A stretch of DNA of 64,000 nucleotides from Chitinophaga eiseniae (GCF_900167135.1 NZ_FUWZ01000002.1:1452651-1516650); one strand, 5' to 3'; numbered from the stretch's first letter, positions 34,366 to 43,014 are shown. Program-made: numbers and translations. Notes: generated from the letters alone by a model not told the origin.

Positions 34366-34772
34366 AACCAGTTAAAAATTAAAAAAATGAATAAATGAAC
34401 AGATACAGGTCTAAACAGGATAAGGACTAAAACTATAGGAGGTTCCAGGGGATAAGATTAAAACTACTCAGTGGCAGTTTCAGAGGTTATGGGTTAAGGA
34501 TGTAGTTGCAGTACAAATACATTTGCTGCGCCACGAAAATAGGTGATCGCACTGAAAAAAGAAACGGTGTTTTTGCAAACCGAATGTTAATGAACGCAAC
34601 CTTTTGCTACTCAGTATTGTAGTGAACTTTTCCCACAAGAGGCCGGCACATGGGGAGGGTTTGCCCCGTCTCCAGTCCGCTACACAGGCCAAAACAGCGG
34701 ATTTTCATCTGGAATAGTGTTTGCCGGGCTTATAGAGAAGTTGTTTTCATGCTATTGTTCAAAACCGGTATT
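34366..34772. other. Intergenic region without a gene
   Basis: 407 bases. The left part holds the upstream region of the CAP lipoprotein with a near-direct repeat GGATAAGGACTAAAACTA (34418-34435) and GGATAAGATTAAAACTA (34450-34466). The right part is the leader of a small basic ORF. No promoter consensus is strong, and the short open frames do not look coding. Confidence 0.5.
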
Positions 34773-34961
34773 ATGAAGAAAAAGAAACTTAGTGAAGAGA
34801 AGTCGGCAGGGTTTTCACAAAACAAGAAAAGACCGGCGGAGGTGTTGACTACCGACAAAGGTTCTGTGAGCCGCAATCCGCTTCATGGAGATTTATCCGA
34901 GTCGCCGGAAGAGGAAAATAAGGCGGTACGCGACAGTGAGAAGAGCAAAAAATCGAAATAG
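34773..34961 (+). CDS. Small charged hypothetical protein
   Basis: 62 residues from ATG 34773 (MKKKKLSEEKSAG), almost entirely Lys, Glu, Ser, Asn and Asp, predicted unstructured, ending KKSK. An upstream in-frame extension to 34650 lacks any coding features. The small size and unusual composition make it a possible nucleoid or stress protein, but no family is recognised and it may not be translated. Confidence 0.4.
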   Translation: MKKKKLSEEKSAGFSQNKKRPAEVLTTDKGSVSRNPLHGDLSESPEEENKAVRDSEKSKKSK

Positions 34962-35094
34962 AAGACAAATAATTACCATATCCGGAGAAAACCCGAACGT
35001 TTTTTATTAAAAGAAGATAACAGCTTACTTTTTAGTTTCTTCTTTAATGTTGTGGTGTATAGCGGCCATCCTACTCTTAGGATGGTTTTTTTAT

Positions 35095-35532
35095 TTAGCT
35101 GCTGTGGTCCGCGATAATTTTCCAGGCGCCGTGGATGCGGCGGAGGGTGAGGCTGAAATGTCCCTGAAGGTCGCCAATGCTGCGCTGCAGATGCCATTTG
35201 CCAACTACAAAGTATACGTCACGCCCGAGGGGTTTAAATTCCAGCAGTTTGAAGTCCAGCTTGCCCATGGCGGTGCTGTCCGGATAGGTCTTTTTATAGC
35301 GGTCCAATGTGGCCTGCCAGCCATAGGTGACGCCATTTTTACCGATAAACAGGAGGGAGTCGGAGCGCCAGTAGGTCTGCATAAACCCGTCGATATCGCC
35401 GCGGTTCCAGGCGCTGGTTTGGGCGGCCATCAGGCTCTCGATCTGGCGGCGGTCGTCCTGTTGTGCGTTGGCGTGGCGGGCAGGTAAGGCGGAGAAGCTG
35501 GCTATTATGATCAGGAACAGTATAAAACGCAT
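35095..35532 (-). CDS. DUF4440/SnoaL-like exported protein
   Basis: 145 residues with signal peptide MRFILFLIIIASFSALPARH...A-Q. The mature 120 residues match the NTF2-like DUF4440 fold: IESLMAAQTSAWNRGDIDGFMQTYW, then LFIGKNGVTYGWQATLDRYKKTY, KLDFKLLEF, and a final strand WKIIADHSS. NTF2-like proteins bind small hydrophobic ligands or act as simple isomerases; the ligand here is unknown. It is divergent from kdnA, with 116 bases between them. Confidence 0.85.
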   Translation of the reverse strand: MRFILFLIIIASFSALPARHANAQQDDRRQIESLMAAQTSAWNRGDIDGFMQTYWRSDSLLFIGKNGVTYGWQATLDRYKKTYPDSTAMGKLDFKLLEFKPLGRDVYFVVGKWHLQRSIGDLQGHFSLTLRRIHGAWKIIADHSS

Positions 35533-35590
35533 GGTGAATTTTTAGCAAAAGATAAACAGAATTTGCGATGTAACGCAACACTGATTATAG

Positions 35591-35598
35591 TAACTTTG
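35591..35598 (+). promoter_or_regulatory. Candidate -7 element of kdnA operon
   Basis: TAACTTTG matches TAnnTTTG and would start transcription near 35605, about 45 bases before the kdnA ATG. A TTTG 25 bases upstream is too far for the usual -33 spacing. Confidence 0.4.
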
Positions 35599-35648
35599 CA
35601 GCACTATTTTGACATCTCTTTCAATTATATTTTAAAAATCAACAGCTT

Positions 35649-36839
35649 ATGCCCGGATATGAACTATTTGGCGCCGAAGAAAGGAAAGAAGTAAATGATG
35701 TACTGGAAACAGGGATCATGATGCGTTACGGATTTGACGGTCCGCGTAAAGGCATCTGGAAAGCAAAGGAGCTGGAACAGGCTATTTGCGACAAACTGAA
35801 TGTACAGTACACACAGCTTGCCTCCAGCGGTACTGCCGCACTGACCACCGCTATGGCAGCCCTCGGATTGGGTGCCGGCGATGAAATTATCATGCCTACC
35901 TTCACTTTCGTCGCCAGTTTTGAATCTGTATTCTCCGTTGGCGCTACGCCGGTGCTGGTAGATGTTGATGACACCCTGACACTGGACCCCAAAGCAGTGG
36001 AAGCGGCCATTACTCCCCGTACCAGGGCGGTGATGCCGGTACATATGTGCGGCGCTATGGCCGACCTGGACGCGCTGCAGGCCATCTGTAAAAAACATAA
36101 CCTGTTGCTGCTGGAAGACGCCTGTCAGTCTTTCGGGGCTACCTATAAAGGTAAAGCGCTGGGATCCATCGGCGATGCCGGCACCTTCTCGTTCGACTTC
36201 GTAAAGACCATTACCTGTGCGGAAGGCGGTGCCATCATTACCAATAACAAAGACGTTTATATCAAATGTGACGGGTATACCGATCATGGTCATGACCACC
36301 TTGGCGTGGACCGCGGGGCCGACCTGCATCCGTTTATCGGGTACAACTACCGTATTTCCGAGCTGCACGCTGCCGTGGGCCTGGCGCAGGTACGTAAACT
36401 GGACACCTTCCTGGCCATGCAGCGTAAGACCAAAAAGATCTTCAAGGAAGCACTGGCTACCGTACCGGGGGTAACTTTCCGCCGTCTGCCGGATGAAGCC
36501 GGCGACAGCGCCACTTTCCTGTCCTTCTTCCTGCCGGAAGCGGAACAGGCGAGAAAAGCCGCTGCTGCTATGAAAGCCGCCGGTCTGCCTGCATTCTACT
36601 ACTATGATAACAACTGGCACTACATCCGTCAGTGGGACCATTTCAGGAACGGCGACGTATTAACACCGTTTGCCCCCGGTCTGAAACAGGCGATGGAAAT
36701 CTATAAAACCAAACAGTTCCCCGCTTCCGATGCCATCATCAGCCGGAACATCTCTACCCCGATCAACCTGTCCTGGAGCGATACCGAAGTACAGGAACGG
36801 GCTGAGAAGCTGGTGAAAGCTGTAAAAAGCGCTTTATAA
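35649..36839 (+). CDS. kdnA: 8-amino-3,8-dideoxy-octulosonate (Kdo8N) aminotransferase KdnA
   Basis: 396 residues of the DegT/DnrJ/EryC1/StrS family. PLP-linked Lys186 sits in FSFDFVKTITCAEGG; TFTFVASFES and LLEDACQSFGATYKG are further family blocks. Neighbouring kdsB and the iron-type alcohol dehydrogenase KdnB are the same set that in Shewanella converts Kdo to 8-amino-Kdo: KdnB oxidises the C8 alcohol and KdnA adds the amino group. That identity is deduced from the neighbourhood and sequence style, not from a search. The product would replace Kdo in LPS. A 25-bp perfect hairpin separates it from kdsB. Confidence 0.85.
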   Translation: MPGYELFGAEERKEVNDVLETGIMMRYGFDGPRKGIWKAKELEQAICDKLNVQYTQLASSGTAALTTAMAALGLGAGDEIIMPTFTFVASFESVFSVGATPVLVDVDDTLTLDPKAVEAAITPRTRAVMPVHMCGAMADLDALQAICKKHNLLLLEDACQSFGATYKGKALGSIGDAGTFSFDFVKTITCAEGGAIITNNKDVYIKCDGYTDHGHDHLGVDRGADLHPFIGYNYRISELHAAVGLAQVRKLDTFLAMQRKTKKIFKEALATVPGVTFRRLPDEAGDSATFLSFFLPEAEQARKAAAAMKAAGLPAFYYYDNNWHYIRQWDHFRNGDVLTPFAPGLKQAMEIYKTKQFPASDAIISRNISTPINLSWSDTEVQERAEKLVKAVKSAL

Positions 36840-36845
36840 TTTCCG

Positions 36846-36913
36846 CACGCAAAGGCGCAAAGCAGCAAAGGTGTCAAGATCTTTGCCTCTTTGCTGCTTT
36901 GCGCCTTTGCGTG
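36846..36913. repeat. Perfect 25-bp inverted repeat, CGCAAAG type
   Basis: Arms 36846-36870 and 36889-36913 pair perfectly over 25 bases, made of repeated GCAAAGGCGCAAAG / GCAGCAAAG units. The right arm ends 13 bases before the kdsB ATG. No T-run follows, so termination is less likely than an effect on translation or a passive repeat. Confidence 0.9.
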
Positions 36914-36926
36914 AAAATAAACCAAC

Positions 36927-37652
36927 ATGAAGAAAGTAGCTTTGATACCTGCCCGTTATGGCGCTACCCGCTTCCCGGGGAAAATGATGGCCCGGCTGGG
37001 CGGCAAATCCGTGATCCTGCGCACTTACGAGTCCACCGTTAACACCGGTGTGTTTGACGATGTGATGGTGGTAACCGACAGCGATGTGATATACAACGAG
37101 ATTGTGGATCATGGCGGTAAAGCTGTGATGAGCCAAAAAGAACATGAATGCGGTACGGACCGTATTGCCGAAGCTGTTGTGGACATGGAGGTGGACATTG
37201 TGGTGAATGTCCAGGGTGATGAGCCTTTTACCCAGAAAGAACCGCTGGAGAAACTGCTCCGGGTGTTTGAAGGGGAGGCCGGAAAGCAGGTGCAGGTAGC
37301 GTCCCTGATGCAGGAGCTGCATGATGAAGCGTCCATCACGGATCCCAACTATGTGAAAGTGGCGGTAGACAAGCAGTTCAACGCCCTGTTCTTTTCCCGT
37401 TCCGTGATCCCTTATCCCCGTAACAAAGACATCAAAAGCATTTATTACGAGCATATTGGTATTTACGCTTTCCGCAAACAGACGTTGCTTGCGTTCACGC
37501 AGCTGGCGCCTACGCCGCTGGAGCTGGCAGAGAAGATCGAATGCCTGCGTTATCTTGAAAACGGTATTCCGATGAAGATGGTCGTAACCTCCTATATGGG
37601 CGTGGAGATCGATACACCGGAAGACCTGGAAAAAGCGGCCAAATATTTATAA
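36927..37652 (+). CDS. kdsB: CMP-Kdo (CMP-Kdo8N) synthetase KdsB
   Basis: 241 residues. It activates Kdo with CTP to CMP-Kdo. The nucleotidyltransferase motif IPARYGATRFPGK (residues 6-18) and the metal/nucleotide loop NVQGDEPF are clear; QLAPTPLELAEKIECLRYLENG is the conserved C-terminal block. Between kdnA and kdnB, so the natural substrate may be 8-amino-Kdo, as reported for the Shewanella enzyme. Length normal. Confidence 0.93.
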   Translation: MKKVALIPARYGATRFPGKMMARLGGKSVILRTYESTVNTGVFDDVMVVTDSDVIYNEIVDHGGKAVMSQKEHECGTDRIAEAVVDMEVDIVVNVQGDEPFTQKEPLEKLLRVFEGEAGKQVQVASLMQELHDEASITDPNYVKVAVDKQFNALFFSRSVIPYPRNKDIKSIYYEHIGIYAFRKQTLLAFTQLAPTPLELAEKIECLRYLENGIPMKMVVTSYMGVEIDTPEDLEKAAKYL

Positions 37653-37672
37653 CATCTAACTAAAACGGATAT

Positions 37673-38749
37673 ATGAAATTCAGGAATTTCAAAATGGTGG
37701 ACTACGTAGTTTACGGCAGCGGATGTTTTGATCAGCTGGGCGAAATACTGGCCCCCCGTCGTAAAGGCGATGCTCCCATGATTTTTTTCGTGGATGAGTA
37801 TTTCCAGGACAAACAGGCCTTTCTGTCCCGCATTCCTTTGCAGGGGAAGGACAAGATAGTGGTGATCGATGTGACGTACGAACCCAAGACCGTAACAGTA
37901 GATAAAATCCGTGATGAGCTCCAGGCCGAATTCGGCGAGGTGTCCGGTATCATTGGTATCGGTGGTGGTTCCGTGATGGACATGGCCAAGGCCGTGGCGC
38001 TGATGATGACCAACCCCGGTTCCTCCGCTGATTACCAGGGATGGGACCTCGTAAAGAACCCGGCCGTGTATAAAGTGGGTATCCCTACTATTTCCGGTAC
38101 CGGTGCAGAAGTGAGCCGTACCTGCGTGCTGACCGGCCCCACCCGTAAGCTCGGTATGAACTCCGACTATACGCCGTTCGATCAGATCGTGCTGGACCCG
38201 GCGCTGACGAAGACCGTAGAAGTCAACCAGCGCTTTTATACTGCTATGGACTGCTTTATCCATTGTGTGGAATCGCTGACCGGCACCTATCTCAATGCTT
38301 TCAGTAAATCTTACGGTGAAAAAGCACAGGAGCTGTGCGAGGAAATTTTTCTGGATAAAGACGTGTGGGACGATGATTCCGACGAGAAACTGATGATGGC
38401 TTCCTACGCCGGCGGTATGAGCATTGCCTACTCCCAGGTGGGCGTGGCCCATGCGGTGAGCTATGGCCTGGCCTACCTGCTGGGCACCAAACACGGTATC
38501 GGCAACTGTATCGTGTTCGACAAGCTGGAAGAGTTCTATCCGGACGGCGTGAAGAAGTTCAAGGAAATGGTGAAGAAACATAACATCGATATTCCGCAGG
38601 GTATTACCAGGGGGCTGACCGACGAGCAGTTTGACACCATGATCAATGTGTCGCTCGGTATGGCGCCGTTGTGGGAAAACGCGCTGGGCAAGGACTGGAA
38701 AGAGATCATGACCCGCGAGCGGCTGCGTAAGCTGTACGAGCGGTTATAA
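37673..38749 (+). CDS. kdnB: 3-deoxy-octulosonate 8-oxidase KdnB (Fe-dependent dehydrogenase)
   Basis: 358 residues of the iron-containing alcohol dehydrogenase family. The N-terminus MKFRNFKMVDYVVYGSG and blocks GGGSVMDMAKAVALMM, GIPTISGTGAEVSRTCVL, SDYTPFDQI and the metal-binding His residues in MDCFIHCVES and GTKHGIGN support the assignment; Asp, His, His ligands are all present. It oxidises the C8 hydroxyl of Kdo to an aldehyde for transamination by KdnA. It follows kdsB by 20 bases and ends before a strong terminator, closing the operon. Confidence 0.88.
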   Translation: MKFRNFKMVDYVVYGSGCFDQLGEILAPRRKGDAPMIFFVDEYFQDKQAFLSRIPLQGKDKIVVIDVTYEPKTVTVDKIRDELQAEFGEVSGIIGIGGGSVMDMAKAVALMMTNPGSSADYQGWDLVKNPAVYKVGIPTISGTGAEVSRTCVLTGPTRKLGMNSDYTPFDQIVLDPALTKTVEVNQRFYTAMDCFIHCVESLTGTYLNAFSKSYGEKAQELCEEIFLDKDVWDDDSDEKLMMASYAGGMSIAYSQVGVAHAVSYGLAYLLGTKHGIGNCIVFDKLEEFYPDGVKKFKEMVKKHNIDIPQGITRGLTDEQFDTMINVSLGMAPLWENALGKDWKEIMTRERLRKLYERL

Positions 38750-38771
38750 CCTTACGGGAAACCATATTAAT

Positions 38772-38812
38772 AAATACGAATTGCAGCGTAGTTTGCAATT
38801 CGTATTTTTTTT
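38772..38812 (+). terminator. Terminator of kdnA-kdsB-kdnB
   Basis: AATACGAATTGCA / TGCAATTCGTATT stem of about 13 bp with an eight-base loop, followed by eight T. Confidence 0.88.
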
Positions 38813-38865
38813 GTACGCAGATCCAATGCGTAGTCATAAACGATATTGCTTTTAACGAACTAATC

Positions 38866-40320
38866 ATGTTGATATTATTGATTGTTACGGGAATTGTAGC
38901 CCTTGTGCTGGGGTATCTGTACTTCATGGCAACGGGCCGTCAGCGGGCACTGCAAGCGGAAGTGTCAGCGTATCAGGAGCGTTATGCCCAGCTGGAGGCA
39001 AAGCAGGGCTATTTACAGCACCTGGTGGAGGACAAGCAGCAACTGGCCCGTGAAAAGCAGGAACAGCTGGAGCGGCTCAATGAGGAGTTTGCTTCCCTGA
39101 TGGCGGAGCAGGGCCGGCTGGCGGAGCAGAATAAGTACCTGCACCAGCAGCTGCAGAGCGAGAAAGAGCGCCTGCATGAGATGCACCAGGATTTTAAAGC
39201 GCAGTTTGAAAATACTGCACAGCAGCTGTTACAGCGAATATCCGGCAATTTTATGCAGCAGAACCAGGTCAAGATGGACGACCTGCTGAAGCCGCTGGCG
39301 GAGAAGATCGATAATTTCCGGAGCAGCGTGCAACAATCGCTCGTGGCGGAGACATCGCAACGTACGGAGTTGAAAGCGGAATTGCAGCGTTTGTTGCAGC
39401 TGAACCAGACCTTGTCCAAAGAAGCGAACAACCTTACCAAAGCGCTGAAGGCTGATACCAAGAAGCAGGGCAACTGGGGAGAGATGATCCTGGAAAAAGT
39501 ACTGGAAGCTTCCGGGCTGGAGAAAGGCATTCACTTTTTTACACAGGACGCGCAGCGTGACGATACGGGGCAGCTACGCCTGCCGGACCTGGTGCTGCAG
39601 CTGCCGGAAAACAGGCAGATCGTCATTGATTCCAAGGTGTCCCTGAAAGCATACGAACAGTATTGCAGCGCCACAGAGGAGGCGGAGCGGCAGCAGGCGT
39701 TGAAACAACATGTGCAGTCGGTGAAGAACCACGTGAACGAACTTAGCAGGAAAGCCTACCACACGCTGTATAAGAACACGACCGATTTTGTGATGCTGTT
39801 TATCCCGATAGAACCGGCTTATGGGCTGGCGGTGATGCAGCAGGAAGAAGATCTTTACGACTTCGCTTTCCGCCGCAAGGTAATACTGGTCAGCGTTCCG
39901 TCATTGCTGGCCACGCTGCGGATCATTGATGCTATGTGGAGACTGGACAACCAGAACCGGAATGCAGAAGAGATCGTGCGGCAGGGCAGCGCATTGTATG
40001 ATAAGTTTGTAGGTTTTGCGGAAGACATGGGGATGATCGGCGAACACCTGAAACGCAGCCAGGGGGTGTATGAAAGCGCCATGAACAAACTCAACACCGG
40101 TCACGGCAACCTGGTAGGCAGAGCGGAGCGTATGCGCAAACTGGGACTGGAAAATAAAAAGAACCTGCCCTCTCAGCTGATCGTAGCGGTAGACACAACA
40201 CCAGAGAATGAAGCGGACGCCCCTGAATCCGGAACCAAACAGGTCCCCGCGCCGGGCATTACCATACAGCGTCCTGCTTCTTCCGATGAAGGAGAGATGC
40301 AGGATATGCAGGGCCGGTAG
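38866..40320 (+). CDS. rmuC: DNA recombination protein RmuC
   Basis: 484 residues. An N-terminal membrane segment (MLILLIVTGIVALVLGYLYFM) is followed by a long coiled coil (about residues 25-215, rich in QAEVSAYQERYAQLEAKQ and KEANNLTKALK). A RmuC core follows (KQGNWGEMILEKVLEASGLEKG, FVMLFIPIEPAYG). RmuC limits inversions at short repeats, probably as a structure-dependent nuclease; the region's many inverted repeats make this neighbour noteworthy. The C-terminus is variable and acidic. Convergent with the MFS gene. Confidence 0.9.
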   Translation: MLILLIVTGIVALVLGYLYFMATGRQRALQAEVSAYQERYAQLEAKQGYLQHLVEDKQQLAREKQEQLERLNEEFASLMAEQGRLAEQNKYLHQQLQSEKERLHEMHQDFKAQFENTAQQLLQRISGNFMQQNQVKMDDLLKPLAEKIDNFRSSVQQSLVAETSQRTELKAELQRLLQLNQTLSKEANNLTKALKADTKKQGNWGEMILEKVLEASGLEKGIHFFTQDAQRDDTGQLRLPDLVLQLPENRQIVIDSKVSLKAYEQYCSATEEAERQQALKQHVQSVKNHVNELSRKAYHTLYKNTTDFVMLFIPIEPAYGLAVMQQEEDLYDFAFRRKVILVSVPSLLATLRIIDAMWRLDNQNRNAEEIVRQGSALYDKFVGFAEDMGMIGEHLKRSQGVYESAMNKLNTGHGNLVGRAERMRKLGLENKKNLPSQLIVAVDTTPENEADAPESGTKQVPAPGITIQRPASSDEGEMQDMQGR

Positions 40321-40327
40321 GGAATGG

Positions 40328-41515
40328 CTACCGGCATTCTTTAGCGACCATCACCGGTTTTTTATAGAAGAAGGTGAGATAGAAAGTAGCCAGTAACGTA
40401 ATGCCGGCAAACAGGTAAAACGTTAGCGGGAAATTGGAAGATTGGTTATTGTACACAAATGCGGAGAAATAGGCGCCCAGCCCGATGCCCGCTTCCATAG
40501 CAATATACATGCTGGCCAGTGCCCGGCCGCGGTGTTCGGGCTGTCCGAGGTCGATGGTCCATGCGGTTACCGCCGGGGCATTGAGGCCCACGGAAATGCC
40601 ATACACCACCGCAGAAGCCATCAATAGGGCCTGAGATCCGGCCAGGCCCATCATTAGCATGGACGCTGCCATCAGTATGGCGGAAGTTTTCAGTACCGGT
40701 ACCCGGCCGTAGCGGTCAGAAACTTTCCCCGCCAGCAAACGGATGCCGATAGAGCTGATGGTAAAGTAGGTAAAGAACACGCCCTTGTTGGCCACACCGA
40801 GGAAAGCACCGAAGTCCGGGATAATGGTAAGCATGGCGCCGTAACTGAAGTAGGTGAGGAAACAGATGATCACCGGAGACCATACCAGCGGCTCAAATAT
40901 CTCATCTCCTTTGATTTTGAGCAATGAAAAGCGAAAAGATTGTTTGTTGGCCAGCGTTTCTTTCATGCCGATCAGAATCACGACTGACAGCAAGGCAAAA
41001 ACGGCTGACAGCTGAAACATCACATTGATATTCCATCTTACCGCCATGTAACCGCCTATCGCCGGCCCGAGCGCCATACCAATGGTGCTGGCCAGGCCCA
41101 CCATCCCCATGGCCTCCCCCCGCCGGTTGAACGGAATGATATCTGACACATAGGCAGATGTGCCGGTCGGTTTGAAGCCGGTGGAAAAACCATGAAAAAA
41201 ACGGAGTAGCAGAAACGCCCCAACGGAACTCACCAATGGGTATAACAGGCTACACACCACACATACAAGAGAGCCGAAAATCATCACCGGCACCCGGCCA
41301 ATGGTATCTGTAAGCTTACCACTGAATGGTCTCGACAAACCCGCCATCAGCGTGAATAATCCGATAATATATCCTTTATAATCTGCACCACCCATATTGC
41401 TCAGGTAGGCCGGTAACTCAGGGATCATCATATTGAAACTGGCAGAAAACAAAGCATTACTCAGGCATAGAAGAATAAAATGCAGACTATAGATTTTTCC
41501 GGAAGACTGGTCCAT
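40328..41515 (-). CDS. MFS transporter
   Basis: 395 residues with about 12 membrane segments in two six-helix halves. MFS motif A-like PFSGKLTDTIGRVPVM appears between helices 2 and 3 and a second copy AGKVSDRYGRVPVL in the second half. No substrate-specific motif is seen; drug or sugar efflux is possible. The -7 element TAATTTTG lies four bases upstream of the ATG, implying an almost leaderless transcript. Divergent from dps. Confidence 0.85.
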   Translation of the reverse strand: MDQSSGKIYSLHFILLCLSNALFSASFNMMIPELPAYLSNMGGADYKGYIIGLFTLMAGLSRPFSGKLTDTIGRVPVMIFGSLVCVVCSLLYPLVSSVGAFLLLRFFHGFSTGFKPTGTSAYVSDIIPFNRRGEAMGMVGLASTIGMALGPAIGGYMAVRWNINVMFQLSAVFALLSVVILIGMKETLANKQSFRFSLLKIKGDEIFEPLVWSPVIICFLTYFSYGAMLTIIPDFGAFLGVANKGVFFTYFTISSIGIRLLAGKVSDRYGRVPVLKTSAILMAASMLMMGLAGSQALLMASAVVYGISVGLNAPAVTAWTIDLGQPEHRGRALASMYIAMEAGIGLGAYFSAFVYNNQSSNFPLTFYLFAGITLLATFYLTFFYKKPVMVAKECR

Positions 41516-41519
41516 ACCA

Positions 41520-41552
41520 CAAAATTAGTAACTATGGTACAATTTTGGCAAA
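41520..41552 (-). promoter_or_regulatory. Candidate promoter of MFS gene
   Basis: Minus strand TTTG (41552-41549), 21 bases, TAATTTTG (41527-41520). It lies so close to the ATG at 41515 that the transcript would be leaderless. Confidence 0.35.
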
Positions 41553-41597
41553 TATGTTGGCCTGGCCCTGAAACCTGAACAAAAGCGGCTATGGACC

Positions 41598-41632
41598 TGT
41601 TTATTATACCGATTGTTAATTTATGATAAACA
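41598..41632 (+). promoter_or_regulatory. Inverted repeat operator candidate before dps
   Basis: TGTTTATTATA (41598-41608) and TATGATAAACA (41622-41632) are inverted with 10 of 11 matches and a 13-base spacer, about 60 bases upstream of the dps ATG. It could bind a PerR, OxyR or Fur-type regulator; no such factor is encoded here. Confidence 0.4.
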
Positions 41633-41690
41633 TCAGGATAGCCCTCCCAAAGAATTCGTAAATTTATTTAAACCAAAAAATTCAAAGAAT

Positions 41691-42161
41691 ATGAAAATCG
41701 ATATTGGCATTTCTGCAGAACACGCGAAGAAAATAGCATTAGAGTTGAACAAAGTGCTCGCTGATGAATTACTGGTTTACGCGAAAACGCGCAACAGCCA
41801 CTGGAATATCGAAGGCTCCAACTTCATGGAAATGCATAAGTTCTATGAAGGTCAATATGAGGAGCTGGAAGAAATCGCTGATGAAGTGGCAGAGTACATC
41901 CGCAAGATCGGACATTATGCAGAAGGCCGTTATACAGACGTGCTGAAACTCACCAACCTGCTGGAATCCGAATATTCCAACGACCAGAAAAAACAGCTGC
42001 AGGAGCTGCTGAATGACCACGAAACCATTATCCGCAACCTGCGCAGACTGATCGACGAGTTCGATGAAAAGTACAAGGACAAAGGAGCTGCCGATTTCGC
42101 AACACAGTTGCTGCAGAAACACCTGTCACTGGCATGGATGATCCGTTCCTACCTCAAATAA
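41691..42161 (+). CDS. dps: DNA-binding ferritin-like protein Dps
   Basis: 156 residues from MKIDIGISAEHAKK. The ferritin-like Dps fold is marked by the ferroxidase segment NSHWNIEGSNFMEMHKFYEG and EELADE-like EIADEVAEYIRKIG with the conserved His and Glu/Asp. It stores iron and protects DNA under oxidative stress. A longer frame to 41613 adds unrelated residues. An inverted-repeat operator candidate lies upstream, and a perfect 37-bp inverted repeat follows the stop by five bases. Confidence 0.92.
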   Translation: MKIDIGISAEHAKKIALELNKVLADELLVYAKTRNSHWNIEGSNFMEMHKFYEGQYEELEEIADEVAEYIRKIGHYAEGRYTDVLKLTNLLESEYSNDQKKQLQELLNDHETIIRNLRRLIDEFDEKYKDKGAADFATQLLQKHLSLAWMIRSYLK

Positions 42162-42166
42162 TAATA

Positions 42167-42250
42167 ATTGGGTGATTTGATTATTTAGAAATTTAATCAT
42201 TTATAGAACCCATTAAATGATTAAATTTCTAAATAATCAAATCACCCAAT
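42167..42250. repeat. Perfect 37-bp inverted repeat, TTTGATTATTTA type
   Basis: Arms 42167-42203 and 42214-42250 pair over 37 of 37 bases around a 10-base loop. The arms consist of ATTTGATTATTTAGAAATTTA units; TTTGATTATTTA also occurs at the repeat near 63587. The right arm ends 14 bases before the next ATG. Confidence 0.95.
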
Positions 42251-42264
42251 GTAACGTGTTCCAC

Positions 42265-43014
42265 ATGGATAATTCAAACGATCTCCGCCTCGCCGTACTC
42301 ATAGATGCCGACAATATACCCTACCACAACATCAAAGGGATGCTGGAAGAAGTAGCCAAATACGGGAACCCCACTTTCAAAAGGATTTATGGAGACTGGA
42401 CCAAACCCACCGTTGCCGGATGGAAAGGCGTTTTACTGGAAAACGCTATTACCCCCATCCAGCAGTACAGCTATACCTCCGGAAAAAATGCCACCGATTC
42501 GGCCATGATCATCGATGCGATGGACATCCTGTACACCGGCAGAGTGGACGGCTTTTGCCTCGTTTCGAGCGACAGCGATTTCACCAGGCTGGCCACCAGG
42601 CTGAGAGAAGCCGGTATGCGCGTGATCGGCATGGGAGAGAAGAAAACACCCAGCGCCTTCCGCGCGGCCTGTGATAAGTTTATCTACCTCGAAATATTAC
42701 AGATCAGGGAAAAGAAAACAGAAACAGGCGCCAAACCCAAATCGGCTAAGGAAAAACCCAAAGGCATCAGCAAAGCCGACAAAGATTTGATAGACCTGCT
42801 GTCTACCAGTATCAATGATATCGCTGATGAAGACGGATGGGCATATCTCGGGGAACTGGGCAATCTCCTGCTGAAGAAACAGCCCGATTTCGATGCCCGT
42901 AACTATGGCTTTAACAAGCTGGTACAGCTCATCAAAAACTTCCCCAATTTCGAAATCGATATCCGGGAAAGCGGCAAGAAGACCGGCAAACTGGTGTATG
43001 TAAGAACAGTATAA
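42265..43014 (+). CDS. NYN domain (LabA/DUF88-like) putative ribonuclease with OST-HTH/LOTUS domain
   Basis: 249 residues. The PIN-like NYN domain (about residues 5-140) contains acidic positions LIDADNIPY, NATDSAMIIDAMD and SSDSDFTRLATRLREAG expected to bind Mg in the nuclease centre. The C-terminal ~75 residues form an OST-HTH/LOTUS-type RNA-binding domain (DKDLIDLLSTSINDI). Such proteins are thought to process or bind RNA. It is followed 4 bases later by a macrodomain gene, and preceded by a long perfect hairpin. The shorter start at 42265 is preferred over 42217, which lies inside the hairpin. Confidence 0.85.
   Translation: MDNSNDLRLAVLIDADNIPYHNIKGMLEEVAKYGNPTFKRIYGDWTKPTVAGWKGVLLENAITPIQQYSYTSGKNATDSAMIIDAMDILYTGRVDGFCLVSSDSDFTRLATRLREAGMRVIGMGEKKTPSAFRAACDKFIYLEILQIREKKTETGAKPKSAKEKPKGISKADKDLIDLLSTSINDIADEDGWAYLGELGNLLLKKQPDFDARNYGFNKLVQLIKNFPNFEIDIRESGKKTGKLVYVRTV

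Noticed and set aside
34480..34692. 70-codon minus-strand frame in the intergenic region
   Set aside because: Mixed composition, no start context, not near a promoter.
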